Shown: piece after piece, positions 1-10,115 of the stretch
Position numbering within the stretch: the first letter of the stretch is position 1
Layout of the letters: each line of letters begins with the position of its first letter
Assembly (NCBI GenBank): GCA_014764515.1
Contig: JACXWD010000030.1
Coordinates: 1 to 36,054, forward strand
Direction: 5' to 3'
Length of the DNA: 36,054 bases
Origin: Candidatus Polarisedimenticola svalbardensis
GTDB taxonomy: Bacteria > Acidobacteriota > Polarisedimenticolia > Polarisedimenticolales > Polarisedimenticolaceae
The notes under the pieces: generated by a model
Databases searched by the model: none
What the model was told of the DNA's origin: nothing
Seen by the model: only the letters and a program-made list of their open reading frames with translations
Translations under genes and position numbers: made by a program

Positions 1-2
1 GT

Positions 3-1157
3 AGGGACGGGGTCGGGGGCAAGGCCTGGCTGTTCGGCGGTGCTTTCGTTTTGTTGATTGCGGGCTGTCTCAGTAAGGAGATTGCCTTCGCTCTGCCCCT
101 GGTCATCGTCGCCTATGAGATCTGCTTCTTCAGGGAGTCATGGAGCCAACGACTGAAAAGCGGCATTGCATCGAATGCCGGGAAAGTCATCATCATCTCA
201 GTATGCATCCTGCTTGTGTTTGCCGGTGGGTTAGTCTGGTCTTACATGGATCTCTCGGAGATGTTGCACCTCAGGGAGCCATGGTCGAATCGGGATTTCA
301 ACGGGATAGAGCGTGTCTTGACCCAGCCACGGGTTCAGATGTTTTACTTGAGCCTGCTGGTCTGGCCTGCACCGTCTCGCCTGAACCTGGACCATGAATT
401 CGAATTATCGAGGTCGTGGCTTCATCCCTGGAGTACTCTCCCGAGTTGGTTGTTTTGGGCTGTAATCTGCATCCTGGCGATCCAGTTGGCCCGGAAGCGA
501 CCTCCCCTGGGGTTCCCGGTATTGGCATACCTGGTGCTGCACCTCATCGAATCCGGTCCGATCAACCTCGAAATCATTTTTGAGCATCGCATGTACCTTC
601 CGATGTGTGCGCTGGTCTTGGCGCTGGCCACTGCTCTGGCCTGCTTGCCTCAGCGACTCAACCGCAGGTTGCTTATCGGGCTTCTTTGTTTATGGGCACC
701 GCTGGCATGGGGAACGCATGAGCGGAATGTCACTTGGGGGGAACTGCTGCGCTTCCATGAAGATTGCGCTTTGAAATCTCCCAACAAATACAGACCCCAG
801 TTCAATTATGGAACCTACATGGGAACCCGTGGGCGTTATGCCGAGGCACAAATCGCTCTGGAAAACGCTCTCAGGATTGAGCCGGAGAAATCTGAAGCCC
901 ATAATCAGTTGGGTAATGTCTACATGATGACTGGACAGTTGCAGAAGGCAGAGCTTGCCTACCGTGAGGCGGTTCACCTTGAACCTGCCAATGCGGAGGC
1001 CGTGTTTAATATTGGCCTCGTCCTGGAGCAGCAGGGAGACCACAGGGGTGCCGTTCTTTGGTACATGAAATTCTTGCGGGAAGTGCCTCCCCGATTGCAG
1101 TGGATGGTGCCGGAAGCCCGAAAAAAGGTGATAGCCCTGGGCGGCGATCCCGGCTAA
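3..1157 (+). CDS. Membrane TPR protein, TMTC/mannosyltransferase-like (5' end outside window)
   Basis: The frame is open from the first bases, so the N-terminus lies upstream of the window. The visible part has several hydrophobic membrane segments over about the first 235 residues. It is followed by a soluble C-terminus with about three TPR units, recognisable by repeats such as RYAEAQIALENALRIEP and QLQKAELAYREAVHLEP. Polytopic membrane domain plus C-terminal TPRs is the layout of TMTC-type O-mannosyltransferase-like proteins and of many uncharacterised membrane TPR proteins in Acidobacteriota and Deltaproteobacteria. The catalytic N-terminal loop is not in the window, so glycosyltransferase activity is only inferred. 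The TAA stop at 1155-1157 overlaps the stop codon of the convergent hydrogenase protease gene by 4 bp. Confidence 0.75.
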   Translation, partial: RDGVGGKAWLFGGAFVLLIAGCLSKEIAFALPLVIVAYEICFFRESWSQRLKSGIASNAGKVIIISVCILLVFAGGLVWSYMDLSEMLHLREPWSNRDFNGIERVLTQPRVQMFYLSLLVWPAPSRLNLDHEFELSRSWLHPWSTLPSWLFWAVICILAIQLARKRPPLGFPVLAYLVLHLIESGPINLEIIFEHRMYLPMCALVLALATALACLPQRLNRRLLIGLLCLWAPLAWGTHERNVTWGELLRFHEDCALKSPNKYRPQFNYGTYMGTRGRYAEAQIALENALRIEPEKSEAHNQLGNVYMMTGQLQKAELAYREAVHLEPANAEAVFNIGLVLEQQGDHRGAVLWYMKFLREVPPRLQWMVPEARKKVIALGGDPG

Positions 1158-1615
1158 TCGACCTCCTCCAGGACCTGGCGGGCGATTTCCGGGACGATCG
1201 CGTCGATTTCTTTCGACAGATCGAGGGTCAGGCCGGACGGTTCGGGGATCGTCACGGCGAACAGGGTGACTTCCGGCGGATCGCTGCCGGTGAGATAGAA
1301 GGCGTCCAGGACATCCTTGAGGCCGATGTCGTGAGCTGTCAGGGTCCGGGGGTAATCGCTGGAGAATTTCGGCCGCAATTTCGTGATGGTACCGGTGGGT
1401 TGATCGTCCAGTGTGGCGTCGATCAACACCACACGCCCGGCCTCCTGCATGGGACCCAACAACAGGAAACCGCCGGTGCCACCGTCCAGGAGTTCCAGGC
1501 CGGCGGGCAGGTCCATACCTTCCATGTGGCGGATGACGTGGACACCGACGCCTTCGTCTCCCAGGAGTGTGTTGCCGACGCCGACCACCAGGGTGCCGGC
1601 CACCGGTTTACTCAA
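1154..1615 (-). CDS. hyaD: [NiFe] hydrogenase maturation protease
   Basis: This is the endopeptidase that removes the C-terminal tail of the hydrogenase large subunit after nickel insertion (peptidase family M52, HyaD/HybD/HupD). Visible family features are the N-terminal GVGNTLLGDEGVG motif, LIDAT with the second acidic metal-binding position, and the HDIGLKDVL histidine motif, all of which bind the nickel of the precursor. It is the last gene of the hydrogenase operon. I place the start at the TTG at 1615, which overlaps the cytochrome b stop and has a GGAAGG Shine-Dalgarno just upstream, giving about 153 residues. A GTG at 1645 would add ten residues that do not look like family sequence. 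Its stop codon overlaps that of the convergent upstream gene by 4 bp. Confidence 0.93.
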   Translation of the reverse strand: MSKPVAGTLVVGVGNTLLGDEGVGVHVIRHMEGMDLPAGLELLDGGTGGFLLLGPMQEAGRVVLIDATLDDQPTGTITKLRPKFSSDYPRTLTAHDIGLKDVLDAFYLTGSDPPEVTLFAVTIPEPSGLTLDLSKEIDAIVPEIARQVLEEVD

Positions 1616-2294
1616 GAATGTCCTTCCGCTCGAACTTCCAGCCACCGATCATGGAGGAAGTGGTTCCTCTCCCCTCCACGTAGTCGTGGTAGAACACCAG
1701 GTAGACGTGGACTATGGTGAACAGGATAAAAAACCACATCCCGGCATGGTGCCACTGCCGGACGCCGAAATCGCCTCCCATGATCGGCTTGATGAACGTG
1801 AACATCCGCGGCAGCATCGCCGTGGTGTTGGCGGCGTACATGGCGAATCCGGTGATTGACTGGAATGCGAACATCAGGAATGACAGGAAGTAGACGAGCG
1901 CGGCCAGGGAGTTGTGGCCGATCTTGTGGTGCATGCGCGGGTCGGCCTGGGCGATGTCCACCCGCAGGATATCCCACATCTCCTTCCATTGGGCTTTTCT
2001 GAAGGTGATGAAGTTGGTCCAGCGCGAAAATCGGTTTCCTACAAAACCCCAGTAGATCCGAACCAGGAAATTGAAGAAGAAGATGAACGCGCAGACGAAG
2101 TGCACGAACCGGATGGTACCGAAGAAATACATCTGGTACGCCTCGGCGGCATAGAAAGTGTTCTGGGGGTTGCCGATCATGTACCCGGTACCAATCAGGA
2201 GGATCACCGCGATGGCGTTGATCCAGTGATACATCCTCACCGGCCACTCCCACACATAGATCCTGCGGTACCTTCCCACTTGTTCATGGTCCAT
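1608..2294 (-). CDS. hyaC: Ni/Fe-hydrogenase b-type cytochrome subunit
   Basis: This 228-residue integral membrane dihaem cytochrome b anchors the hydrogenase dimer and passes electrons from H2 to quinone (HyaC/HupC/HoxZ family). The first segment begins with YVWEWPVRMYHWINA, typical of the family. Four hydrophobic segments follow, with candidate haem histidines in MYHW, RFVHF, QWHHAGM and IVHVYLVFYHDY. The ATG at 2294 has a GAGGAG ribosome site about seven bases upstream. It lies 10 bp after the large subunit gene and overlaps the maturation protease gene, so it is co-transcribed with both. Its presence shows that the enzyme is membrane-bound and respiratory rather than cytoplasmic. Confidence 0.95.
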   Translation of the reverse strand: MDHEQVGRYRRIYVWEWPVRMYHWINAIAVILLIGTGYMIGNPQNTFYAAEAYQMYFFGTIRFVHFVCAFIFFFNFLVRIYWGFVGNRFSRWTNFITFRKAQWKEMWDILRVDIAQADPRMHHKIGHNSLAALVYFLSFLMFAFQSITGFAMYAANTTAMLPRMFTFIKPIMGGDFGVRQWHHAGMWFFILFTIVHVYLVFYHDYVEGRGTTSSMIGGWKFERKDILE

Positions 2295-2304
2295 GGTGGT
2301 CTCC

Positions 2305-4019
2305 TCACCCTATCTGGAATGCCTGGATATGTTTGCCTTCCGGGTCATACAGGTGCACCGCGCAGGCCAGACACGGGTCGAAGGAATGGATCGTCCTGAT
2401 GATCTCCAGCGGCTGCTCTTCGTCGGCCACCGGGGTCCCGATAAGGGCGGCTTCGTATGATGAGCGCTGCCCCGAGGGATCCCGCGGTGACGCATTCCAT
2501 GTGGTCGGTACCACCAGCTGATAGTTGGCGATCTTCTGGTTCTCGATCCGGATATAGTGGGCCAGGGCGCCCCGGGGCGCTTCGGTCAGCCCCAGGCCTT
2601 GAGCCGAGTCGGGCCACGTGGACGGCTCCCAGCCTTCCTGGGTGAAGGTCGAGGTCAATCCGGTGCGGACGTTCTGAACCAGGTGGTCGAAGTAATCCTT
2701 CATCCAGTGCACGATCAAGAGGGTTTCGAGGCCCCGGGCGGCGGTGCGCCCCAAGGTTGAGAACAGGGCGGTCACAGGAACCTGCAGCTTGCCCAGAGTG
2801 TCGTTGACCACATCCTGGACCTCGGTGTTCCCGCTGGCGTACGCCACCAGCATGCGGGATAGCGGACCGACTTCCATGGCGTGGTCTTTCCATCTTGGCG
2901 TCTTGACCCATGAGTACTTGCCGTCCACGTCCAGTTGCTCGAACGGTGGCTTCGGGCCGGTGTAGTTGAATTCCGTTTCACCTTCCCATGGGTGTAGGCT
3001 GGCGTCGTCGCCGGCTCCATAGCTGTACCAGGAGTGTTTGATGTACTCCCGGATCTCCTCCTGGTCCCGTCCGTTGACCTCGTGGACTTCGCTCAGGTTG
3101 CGATCCAGGATCGCTCCCCTGGGGAACTTGAAGTACTCGGGATTGTTGTATCCCTTGGTGGGGAATTCGCCGTAGGACAGGTAATTCGGAAGGCCGCCGC
3201 CGATCGCCCCCCAGTCCTTGTAGTACCCTGCGATGGCCAGCAGGTCCGGGATGTAGACCTGTTCCACAAACTCGATCGCTGCCTTGATCAGGCTTCCGAC
3301 GTGGTTCAGGCGTTCGGAGTTGATGGCGTTGACCTCGTTCAGGTTGAGGGAGCAGGGCACGCCGCCAACAAGGTAGTTCGGGTGAGGGTTCTTTCCACCG
3401 AAGATGGCGTGGATCTTCACCAGTTCCTTCTGCCATTCCAGTGCTTCAAGGTAATGCGTTACCGCCAGCAGGTTGATCTCCGGCGGTAGTTTGAACTGCT
3501 TGTGGCCCCAGTAGCCATTGGCGAATATACCCAGTTGACCGCTTTCCACGAACCGTCTGAGCCGGTTCTGGACGTCGGCGAAGTATTTCGGTGACGATTT
3601 GGGCCACCGCGAGATCGACTGTGCGATGCGGGAAGTTTCTTTCGGGTCGGCGGACAGGGCGCTGACCACGTCAACCCAGTCCAGGGCGTGCAGGTGGTAG
3701 AAATGCACTACATGGTCCTGGACGTACAGGGCGGTGTTCATGATGTTCCGGATCAGTTCGGCGTTCTCGGGAACTACGATCCCCAGGGCATCCTCCACAC
3801 ATCGCACGCTGGTCAGGGCATGGGTGGTGGTGCAGACGCCGCAGGCCCGCTGGGTAAAGGCCCAGGCGTCCCGGGGATCCCGCCCCTTCAGGATCAGTTC
3901 CAGCCCCCGGACCATCATCCCGGCGCTGTATGCCTCGGTGATGACCCCGTTCTCGACCACCGCTTCGATACGCAAATGCCCTTCAATACGGGTAACCGGA
4001 TCCACGACGATTCTTTTCA

Positions 4020-4020
<1 letters not shown>
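2305..4020 (-). CDS. hyaB: [NiFe] hydrogenase large subunit
   Basis: This 571-residue catalytic subunit carries the NiFe(CN)2CO active site. The N-terminal motif RIEGHLR and the L1 motif RACGVCTTTH supply the first cysteine pair (about C60 and C63). The C-terminal L5 motif DPCLACAVH supplies the second pair (about C550 and C553). The 15 residues after that histidine (LYDPEGKHIQAFQIG) are the expected removable tail, matching the protease encoded at the end of the operon. All four ligand cysteines are present, so the enzyme should be functional. The ATG at 4020 overlaps the small-subunit stop codon (TGATG arrangement), which implies translational coupling. By homology it exports through Tat with the small subunit. 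Family: group 1 uptake hydrogenases of the HyaB/HupL type. Confidence 0.97.
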
Positions 4021-5138
<1,118 letters not shown>

Positions 5139-5442
5139 AACGTGTCCCCTTACTGGATCGGTGCACGAATATGCGTAGACTCTATCGGGTTGGTAGGAAT
5201 TTAAGAATTGGTAAAAAGTCGTGACGGTTGTCCACAATCCCGTTTCGAGTGCGACTAAAGCGCGGATTGACGTCATCATGTACGCCGTTCCAACTCTTTT
5301 TTGAGCGGTTTTGGATGAAGCCAGTTTTCGTAACCGAGGGTGTCAATGACGGACTGAAACGGTGCATAATTCCCGTATGAGAGGTTTCCACGGGTCGCCG
5401 TCCACGTTGACCGGGTCGATTGCAGGCTTGTAGGATGCCTCG
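5139..5442. other. Divergent intergenic region, hydrogenase operon / kinase
   Basis: This 304-bp gap separates two divergently transcribed units and is visibly more AT-rich than its surroundings. No credible coding sequence lies in it; the frame open upstream of the hydrogenase small subunit lacks family similarity before the Tat signal. A kinase promoter candidate sits at its right end. I found no sigma-54 site (TGGCAC-N5-TTGC) and no convincing sigma-70 promoter for the hydrogenase on the minus strand, so hydrogenase regulation cannot be read from the sequence. Confidence 0.6.
5407..5436 (+). promoter_or_regulatory. Candidate sigma-70-type promoter, leaderless, for the kinase gene
   Basis: TTGACC (5407-5412), an 18-bp spacer and TAGGAT (5431-5436) resemble -35 and -10 elements. 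The -10 ends only six bases before the ATG at 5443, so the transcript would start at or within a base or two of the start codon. No strong Shine-Dalgarno precedes the ATG, which fits leaderless translation. An alternative -10 (TGCATAAT at 5363-5370) lacks a good -35. Confidence 0.4.
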
Positions 5443-6807
5443 ATGATCGGTTCCATGCTCAAACACTACGAGGTGAGGGACGTCCTGGGGAAGGGCGGCA
5501 TGGGTGTGGTCTATCGCGCCAGGGATACCCGCCTCGACCGCATGGTGGCCCTGAAGCTGCTGTCCGAGCGGTACGTCACCAACCAGGACCTGAAGCAGCG
5601 CTTCCTGCGTGAAGCCCGCGCCGCCAGCGCGGTGAACCATCCTGCCATCGCCCAGGTCTATGACGTGGACGAGGTGGACGGCAAAACGTTCATCGCCATG
5701 GAACTGGTCGAGGGCAAAACCGTTCGGGAGCTCATCGAGACGCGGGAACTTGATTTGCAGGGCGCACTGGAGATTTCCATCCAGGTGGCGGACGGTCTGG
5801 CCAAGGCCCACGAGTCGGGCATCGTGCACCGGGACATCAAGGCGGAAAACCTGATGATCACCCGGGACGGTCACGCCAAGATCCTGGATTTCGGCCTGGC
5901 CAAACTTCTGGATGCGCCGCCGGGCGATGCCGTGGCAGACCTTTCGGAAATGGAGACGGTCGTTAATCCGACGGTCCTCGGTGCGGTGATGGGAACAGTG
6001 TCGTACATGAGCCCGGAACAGGCCCGGGGCCGCAACGTGGACCACCGCAGCGACGTTTTTTCCATGGGGATCGTTCTGTACGAGATGGTGACCGGGGAAC
6101 TGCCGTTCCATGGAGACACACCCCTGGACACCATGCACGCCATCGCCTATGAAGAGACCCGGCCGGTCACGACGATCCGGATGAACCTTCCACCAAGCCT
6201 GCAGCGCGTGGTCGGGCGCTGTCTGCGGAAGAAACCGGAAGACCGTTACGCCGATACCCGCCAGCTGGTCCAGGACCTGAAAGTGGTCCAGAAAGAAGTG
6301 GAAAGCGGAATTTCCACGAATGTGCCCCTGGCGCAGCGACTGCAGGAGCAGTGGAGTTCCATCAAGGAGATGACACCGGGGGAGAAGAGCTGGCCAGTGA
6401 TCGCAGCGGTGGCGGTGGTCGTTGTGATCTGGTTGCTGTTTAGAGGCGGGAGTATTTCCGGTCCCGGCCTGTTCCTCTTCGCGATCCTCGGCCTGATCGT
6501 GTACCGCCGGGTTCGCAACCGCTCACTGCGGCTGGGCAAACAGTTCACCGCCCGGGTGAAAAAGCTGCCGGAAGCGAAGGTGGTAGTGCTGCGGGGGCGG
6601 GAGGTCACGGTGCTTGTGGATCGTGCCGTGGCGAAAACGTACGTCCGGATCAACGCCTGGATGGATCGCATCAACCGCAAGATGTTCTTCGGGGAGCCGT
6701 TCACCGTTTCGATTCGGGACGACTTCTCGGTGGAGCAGGAGAAAGAACTGCTGAACGGGCCAGGGGTTCTCTACGTGCGGGAAGAGAAGGATCCGGACGA
6801 AGGCTAG
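5443..6807 (+). CDS. Membrane-associated Ser/Thr protein kinase (PknB/Pkn-type)
   Basis: This 454-residue protein has a complete Hanks-type kinase domain over about residues 9-280. The glycine loop is GKGGMGVVY (16-24), the ATP-anchoring lysine is K38, the catalytic loop HRDIKAEN has Asp131, and the DFG aspartate is Asp149. The activation segment ends SYMSPEQARG, and the subdomain IX and XI motifs (HRSDVFSMG; RCLRKKPEDRY) are present, so it should be active. After a linker, two hydrophobic segments at about residues 313-350 (one ending in LIVYRRV) look like a membrane hairpin. A roughly 100-residue C-terminal domain that I do not recognise follows. Unlike PknB it has no extracellular PASTA repeats; both long domains may be cytoplasmic. 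The stop overlaps that of convergent lepA by 4 bp. Substrate unknown. Confidence 0.93.
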   Translation: MIGSMLKHYEVRDVLGKGGMGVVYRARDTRLDRMVALKLLSERYVTNQDLKQRFLREARAASAVNHPAIAQVYDVDEVDGKTFIAMELVEGKTVRELIETRELDLQGALEISIQVADGLAKAHESGIVHRDIKAENLMITRDGHAKILDFGLAKLLDAPPGDAVADLSEMETVVNPTVLGAVMGTVSYMSPEQARGRNVDHRSDVFSMGIVLYEMVTGELPFHGDTPLDTMHAIAYEETRPVTTIRMNLPPSLQRVVGRCLRKKPEDRYADTRQLVQDLKVVQKEVESGISTNVPLAQRLQEQWSSIKEMTPGEKSWPVIAAVAVVVVIWLLFRGGSISGPGLFLFAILGLIVYRRVRNRSLRLGKQFTARVKKLPEAKVVVLRGREVTVLVDRAVAKTYVRINAWMDRINRKMFFGEPFTVSIRDDFSVEQEKELLNGPGVLYVREEKDPDEG

Positions 6808-8603
6808 GTTTCGGTATCGGTTTTGAGAACCGACACGAACGCCTCCTGGGGGATCTGGACGGCGCCGACGGTCTTCATCTTCTTCTTGCCCTCTTTCTGT
6901 TTCTCCAGCAGTTTGCGCTTCCGGGTGATGTCGCCGCCGTAGCATTTGGCGGTGACGTCCTTGCGCAGGGCGCTGATGTTGCTGCGGGCGATGATGTTGC
7001 CGCCGATGGTGCCTTGAATCGCGATCTTGAACTGGTGTTTCGGGATCGTCTCGGCCAGGCGATCGCAATAGTGCAGCGCCCGGGGCCGGGCCTTGTCCCT
7101 GTGAACCAGCTGGGAGAGGGCGTCCACCTGCTCGTGGTTCACCAGGATGTCCACTTTCACCAGGTCGGTAGGGCGGTAGTCGAGGATCTCGTAGTCGAAC
7201 GAGCCGTACCCCTGGGTCAGGGATTTCAGCCGGTCGTAGAAATCGAACAGCACTTCAGCCAGCGGAAGCTCGGAAGTCAGGTCTACCCGTCCCACCGACA
7301 GGTAGGTGAACTGGGTGTTCACTCCCCGTCGCTCGCGGCACAGTTCCATGACGGTGCCGACATACTTCTCCGGCATGATGATCGAGCCTTTGATGTACGG
7401 TTCTTCGGCATGTGAGATGTGCCCCGGGTCCGGGAAGTAGCTCGGGTTGTCCACCGCTACCATTTCACCGGAGTGCAGGGTGACGTGGTACCTCACCGAA
7501 GGGGCCGACAGCAGCAGGGACAGGCTGTATTCCCGCTTCAGGCGCTCCTGTACAACCTCGAGGTGCAGAAGGCCCAGGAAACCGCAACGGTAGCCGTAGC
7601 CCAGCGCTGCGGAGGAATCCTTCTCGAAGGTCAGGGAGGCGTCGTTGATCACCAGCTTGTCCAGCGCCTTGGTCAGGTCGCCGTAGTCGTCGGTAGACAT
7701 CGGATAGATGGAGGAGAACACAACCGGCTTGGCCTCTTTGTACCCCGGGAGCGGTTCCGCGGCCGGGTTCTCGAGGCTGGTGACGGTATCGCCGACTGCG
7801 ATATCCCGGACGGTTTTGATCCCGGCGATGCAGTAGCCGACGGCGCCGGCGGACAGCTCCTTCGTTTTGACCCGCTTCAACTGGGAGAGGCCGACCTCCT
7901 CCACGGTGTACTCGTTGCCGGAATGCATGAACCGAACCTTCTGCCCCGCCTTCATGACCCCTTGACGGATCCGCATCATGAGGACCACACCGCGGTAGAT
8001 GTCGTAGTAGGCGTCGAACACCAGCGCCTGCAGAGGAGCATCCGGGTCACCCTCCGGTGCCGGCAAGCGCTCCACGATCGCCTCCAGGATGTCGGCTATG
8101 CCGGTTCCTTTCTTGGCGGAGCACAGGAGGGCGTCGTCCGGCTCAAGGCCGAGGTCCGATTCGATTTCCTCACGGATCCGGTCCGGCTCCGCCGAAGGCA
8201 GGTCGATCTTGTTGATCACCGGGAGTATCTCGAGGTCGTATTCCATGGCCAGGTACAGATTGGCTACCGTCTGTGCCTCCACGCCCTGGGAAGCGTCCAC
8301 CAGGAGCAGGGCGCCTTCGCACGACATCAGCGAACGCCGGACTTCGTGGGAGAAGTCCACATGGCCGGGAGTGTCGATCAGGTTCAGAAGGTAGGTCTCT
8401 CCATCTTTGGCCTTGTACGCCAGCGTGACCGTGTTGCTCTTGATGGTGATGCCACGTTCCCGCTCGATATCCATGGAGTCCAGTATCTGGTCGCGGAAGT
8501 CCCGCAACTCCACCGCGCCGCATTCCTGTATCAGGCGGTCGGCCAGGGTTGACTTGCCGTGATCGATGTGGGCGATGATGCAGAAGTTGCGGAACTTGTC
8601 CAA
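6804..8603 (-). CDS. lepA: Elongation factor 4 (LepA), ribosome back-translocase GTPase
   Basis: This translational GTPase acts on stalled or mistranslocated ribosomes and in 30S assembly. The G domain is at the N-terminus with P-loop AHIDHGKSTLADR, switch II DTPGHVDFSHEV and NKIDLP. EF-G-like domains II, III and V follow, and then the LepA-specific C-terminal domain (RPTDLVKVDILVN; TIGGNIIARSNISALRKDV). The start is best placed at the TTG at 8603, preceded by GGGAGAGGA and giving MDKFRNFCIIAHIDHGKS. That makes 599 residues, the same length as the E. coli protein. An upstream start at 8681 would add 26 unrelated residues. It is convergent with the kinase gene with a 4-bp stop overlap. Confidence 0.97.
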   Translation of the reverse strand: MDKFRNFCIIAHIDHGKSTLADRLIQECGAVELRDFRDQILDSMDIERERGITIKSNTVTLAYKAKDGETYLLNLIDTPGHVDFSHEVRRSLMSCEGALLLVDASQGVEAQTVANLYLAMEYDLEILPVINKIDLPSAEPDRIREEIESDLGLEPDDALLCSAKKGTGIADILEAIVERLPAPEGDPDAPLQALVFDAYYDIYRGVVLMMRIRQGVMKAGQKVRFMHSGNEYTVEEVGLSQLKRVKTKELSAGAVGYCIAGIKTVRDIAVGDTVTSLENPAAEPLPGYKEAKPVVFSSIYPMSTDDYGDLTKALDKLVINDASLTFEKDSSAALGYGYRCGFLGLLHLEVVQERLKREYSLSLLLSAPSVRYHVTLHSGEMVAVDNPSYFPDPGHISHAEEPYIKGSIIMPEKYVGTVMELCRERRGVNTQFTYLSVGRVDLTSELPLAEVLFDFYDRLKSLTQGYGSFDYEILDYRPTDLVKVDILVNHEQVDALSQLVHRDKARPRALHYCDRLAETIPKHQFKIAIQGTIGGNIIARSNISALRKDVTAKCYGGDITRKRKLLEKQKEGKKKMKTVGAVQIPQEAFVSVLKTDTET

Positions 8604-8752
8604 TGCAGGATCCTCTCCCGGATGCGGCTTGCGGGCCACATCGTAACGGGTTCGAACGATCCGGGCCAGCGGCGGAACCACGCTTTTGCGGAATAGTTAC
8701 AATTACTGGGCTTCAACCGACTGAGAAAACTCCTCCGCCCCTGTGGGGGGCG

Positions 8753-8780
8753 TTGAACAGCCTGATAATCAGGGTACATT
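8753..8780 (+). promoter_or_regulatory. Candidate sigma-70-type promoter for the PKD lipoprotein
   Basis: TTGAAC (8753-8758), a 16-bp spacer and TACATT (8775-8780) form a plausible promoter in the 252-bp divergent gap with lepA. The predicted start at about 8787 would give a leader of about 69 nucleotides that begins just before the paired structure annotated at 8796-8846. The element is inferred from sequence only. Confidence 0.4.
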
Positions 8781-8795
8781 GAGAGGGTCATTCTA

Positions 8796-8846
8796 CTCCG
8801 GTCCCGCTGGCGCGGGGGCCGTTCTGCTCGGGGTGTGTCCCCGGAG
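8796..8846 (+). promoter_or_regulatory. Structured 5' leader that could mask the ribosome site
   Basis: CTCCGG (8796-8801) is complementary to CCGGAG (8841-8846), which contains the start of the GGAGG ribosome site of the lipoprotein gene. Between them are a CCCGC/GCGGG hairpin (8803-8807 with 8812-8816) and a CGGGG/CCCCG hairpin (8829-8833 with 8839-8843). The latter competes with the outer pairing. Mutually exclusive pairing around a Shine-Dalgarno suggests translational control, but high GC makes chance pairing easy. Confidence 0.3.
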
Positions 8847-8855
8847 GATATCGTC

Positions 8856-10010
8856 ATGAAAAATCGACTCAATATGCTGCCCATCCTGGGCGTGCTGGCC
8901 CTGGCTCTGGCCGTAGGCCTGTTGGCCTCCTGCGGCGGCTCGAACAACTCGGTATCAGACAACGTCCTCGGCGCGAACGAGGAGGACGGTTTCACCCTGG
9001 TGGCCGATCCTGCCGAGATCATTATTGACACCACCGATCCTGCCGCCATGGTGGATCCGGGCTCCGGCCTGGTGTTCGTGGAAATCGGACTGACCGCCAA
9101 TGCGCTGGATGAGGTGGAAGTTCCCCAGGCAAACCTGGAAGTGGTCTTCGCCACCGACTCGGGTACGGTGCTTTCCGACGGCAATCCTGTCCTCACCGAT
9201 GCCGAAGGCAATGCGATGGACACGCTGACCGTGTTCGAGGATGCGCCGGCCCAGGTCGAGGTCACCGCCTCCGACGGCACCCGCATCGAGAGCATCCTGC
9301 TGGACGTCACCCTGATCCTGCCGAACCGGCCTCCGGTAGCCGACGCCGGCGCCGACGTCTCCGGCGAGTGTGGGTCTGCCGAGGGCACGCCGGTGACCCT
9401 GGACGGTTCCGGCTCCACCGATCCGGACTCCACCGAAGGGACCAACGATGACATCGTGACGTTTGAGTGGTTCGAGTATTTCGGTGCACCGGAGCAGGTT
9501 TCCCTGGGCGAAGGGATGATGCTGGACGTTTCCCTGCTTCTCGGGACCCATGTCATTACCCTGCAGGTAACCGACTCGGAAGGTGAGACCGCTACCGACG
9601 AAGTGACGGTGGAAATTGTGGACACCACGCCGCCGACCCTCTCGTTCGTGCTGGATCCGGACCTGCTGTGGCCCCCGAATCACACCCTGCACGAGGTCTA
9701 CGCCGACGTCCAGGCGTCGGACACCTGCGGCGACGTCACCATAGCCCTGGTATCCGTGACCAGCAGCCAGCCGGACAACGGTCTGGGTGACGGCGATACC
9801 GTCGACGACATCCAGGGAGTGGATGCCGGCACCGCCGACTTCTGGTTCATGCTCCGGGCCGAGCGCCAGGGTCCGTATCCGGTGGAACATCCGGACATGT
9901 ACCCCGGCCGGACCTACTCGGTGGTCTACAGCGCCATGGACGGCTCCGGCAACATGGCGGAAGCAGGCGGCATAGTCCGCGTGCCCCACGACATGGGCCA
10001 CGACGAGTAG
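8856..10010 (+). CDS. Exported lipoprotein with a PKD-like domain
   Basis: The 384-residue product starts at the ATG at 8856, eight bases after GGAGG. It has a lipoprotein signal peptide ending in LLASCGGS, with the cysteine as lipidation site. A first beta-rich domain of about 90 residues resembles bacterial Ig-like folds. A PKD-type domain follows, opening PPVADAGADV and containing LDGSGSTDPDS and THVITLQVTDSEGE. A C-terminal domain begins around LWPPNHTLHEV with a cysteine in SDTCGD. Such proteins are surface or periplasmic adhesion or scaffold modules in Acidobacteriota, Myxococcota and relatives. No enzymatic motif is seen. Composition is strongly acidic. It is monocistronic as far as can be seen, flanked by a divergent promoter region and a 3' palindrome. 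Confidence 0.85.
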   Translation: MKNRLNMLPILGVLALALAVGLLASCGGSNNSVSDNVLGANEEDGFTLVADPAEIIIDTTDPAAMVDPGSGLVFVEIGLTANALDEVEVPQANLEVVFATDSGTVLSDGNPVLTDAEGNAMDTLTVFEDAPAQVEVTASDGTRIESILLDVTLILPNRPPVADAGADVSGECGSAEGTPVTLDGSGSTDPDSTEGTNDDIVTFEWFEYFGAPEQVSLGEGMMLDVSLLLGTHVITLQVTDSEGETATDEVTVEIVDTTPPTLSFVLDPDLLWPPNHTLHEVYADVQASDTCGDVTIALVSVTSSQPDNGLGDGDTVDDIQGVDAGTADFWFMLRAERQGPYPVEHPDMYPGRTYSVVYSAMDGSGNMAEAGGIVRVPHDMGHDE

Positions 10011-10031
10011 CCCACGACCTGTTTCTCTTTC

Positions 10032-10071
10032 GGGGACAGGCACCATAACTTTGGTTTTGGTGCCTGTCCCC
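10032..10071. repeat. Perfect palindrome, 14-bp arms (REP-like hairpin)
   Basis: GGGGACAGGCACCA at 10032-10045 and its exact reverse complement TGGTGCCTGTCCCC at 10058-10071 enclose a 12-base loop. It lies 22 bp after the PKD lipoprotein stop. No T-tract follows in either direction, so it is not a standard intrinsic terminator, though such a stem could still protect the mRNA end. Arms of this kind recur in many genomes as REP-like extragenic elements moved by IS200-type (RAYT) transposases. No transposase gene and no second copy are visible in this window. Confidence 0.7.
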
Positions 10072-10115
10072 TCTCCCGCTTGCCGCCGATACGCTGATAG
10101 GGTACATCTAGGGTG

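Noticed and set aside
5139-5279. 47-codon extension of the hydrogenase small subunit
   Set aside because: The Tat signal and ribosome site place the start at 5138; the extension lacks family similarity.
8737-8755. GC-rich hairpin (CGCCCC...GGGGCG) as a terminator
   Set aside because: No T-tract follows on either strand and no gene ends there; it lies just upstream of a candidate promoter.
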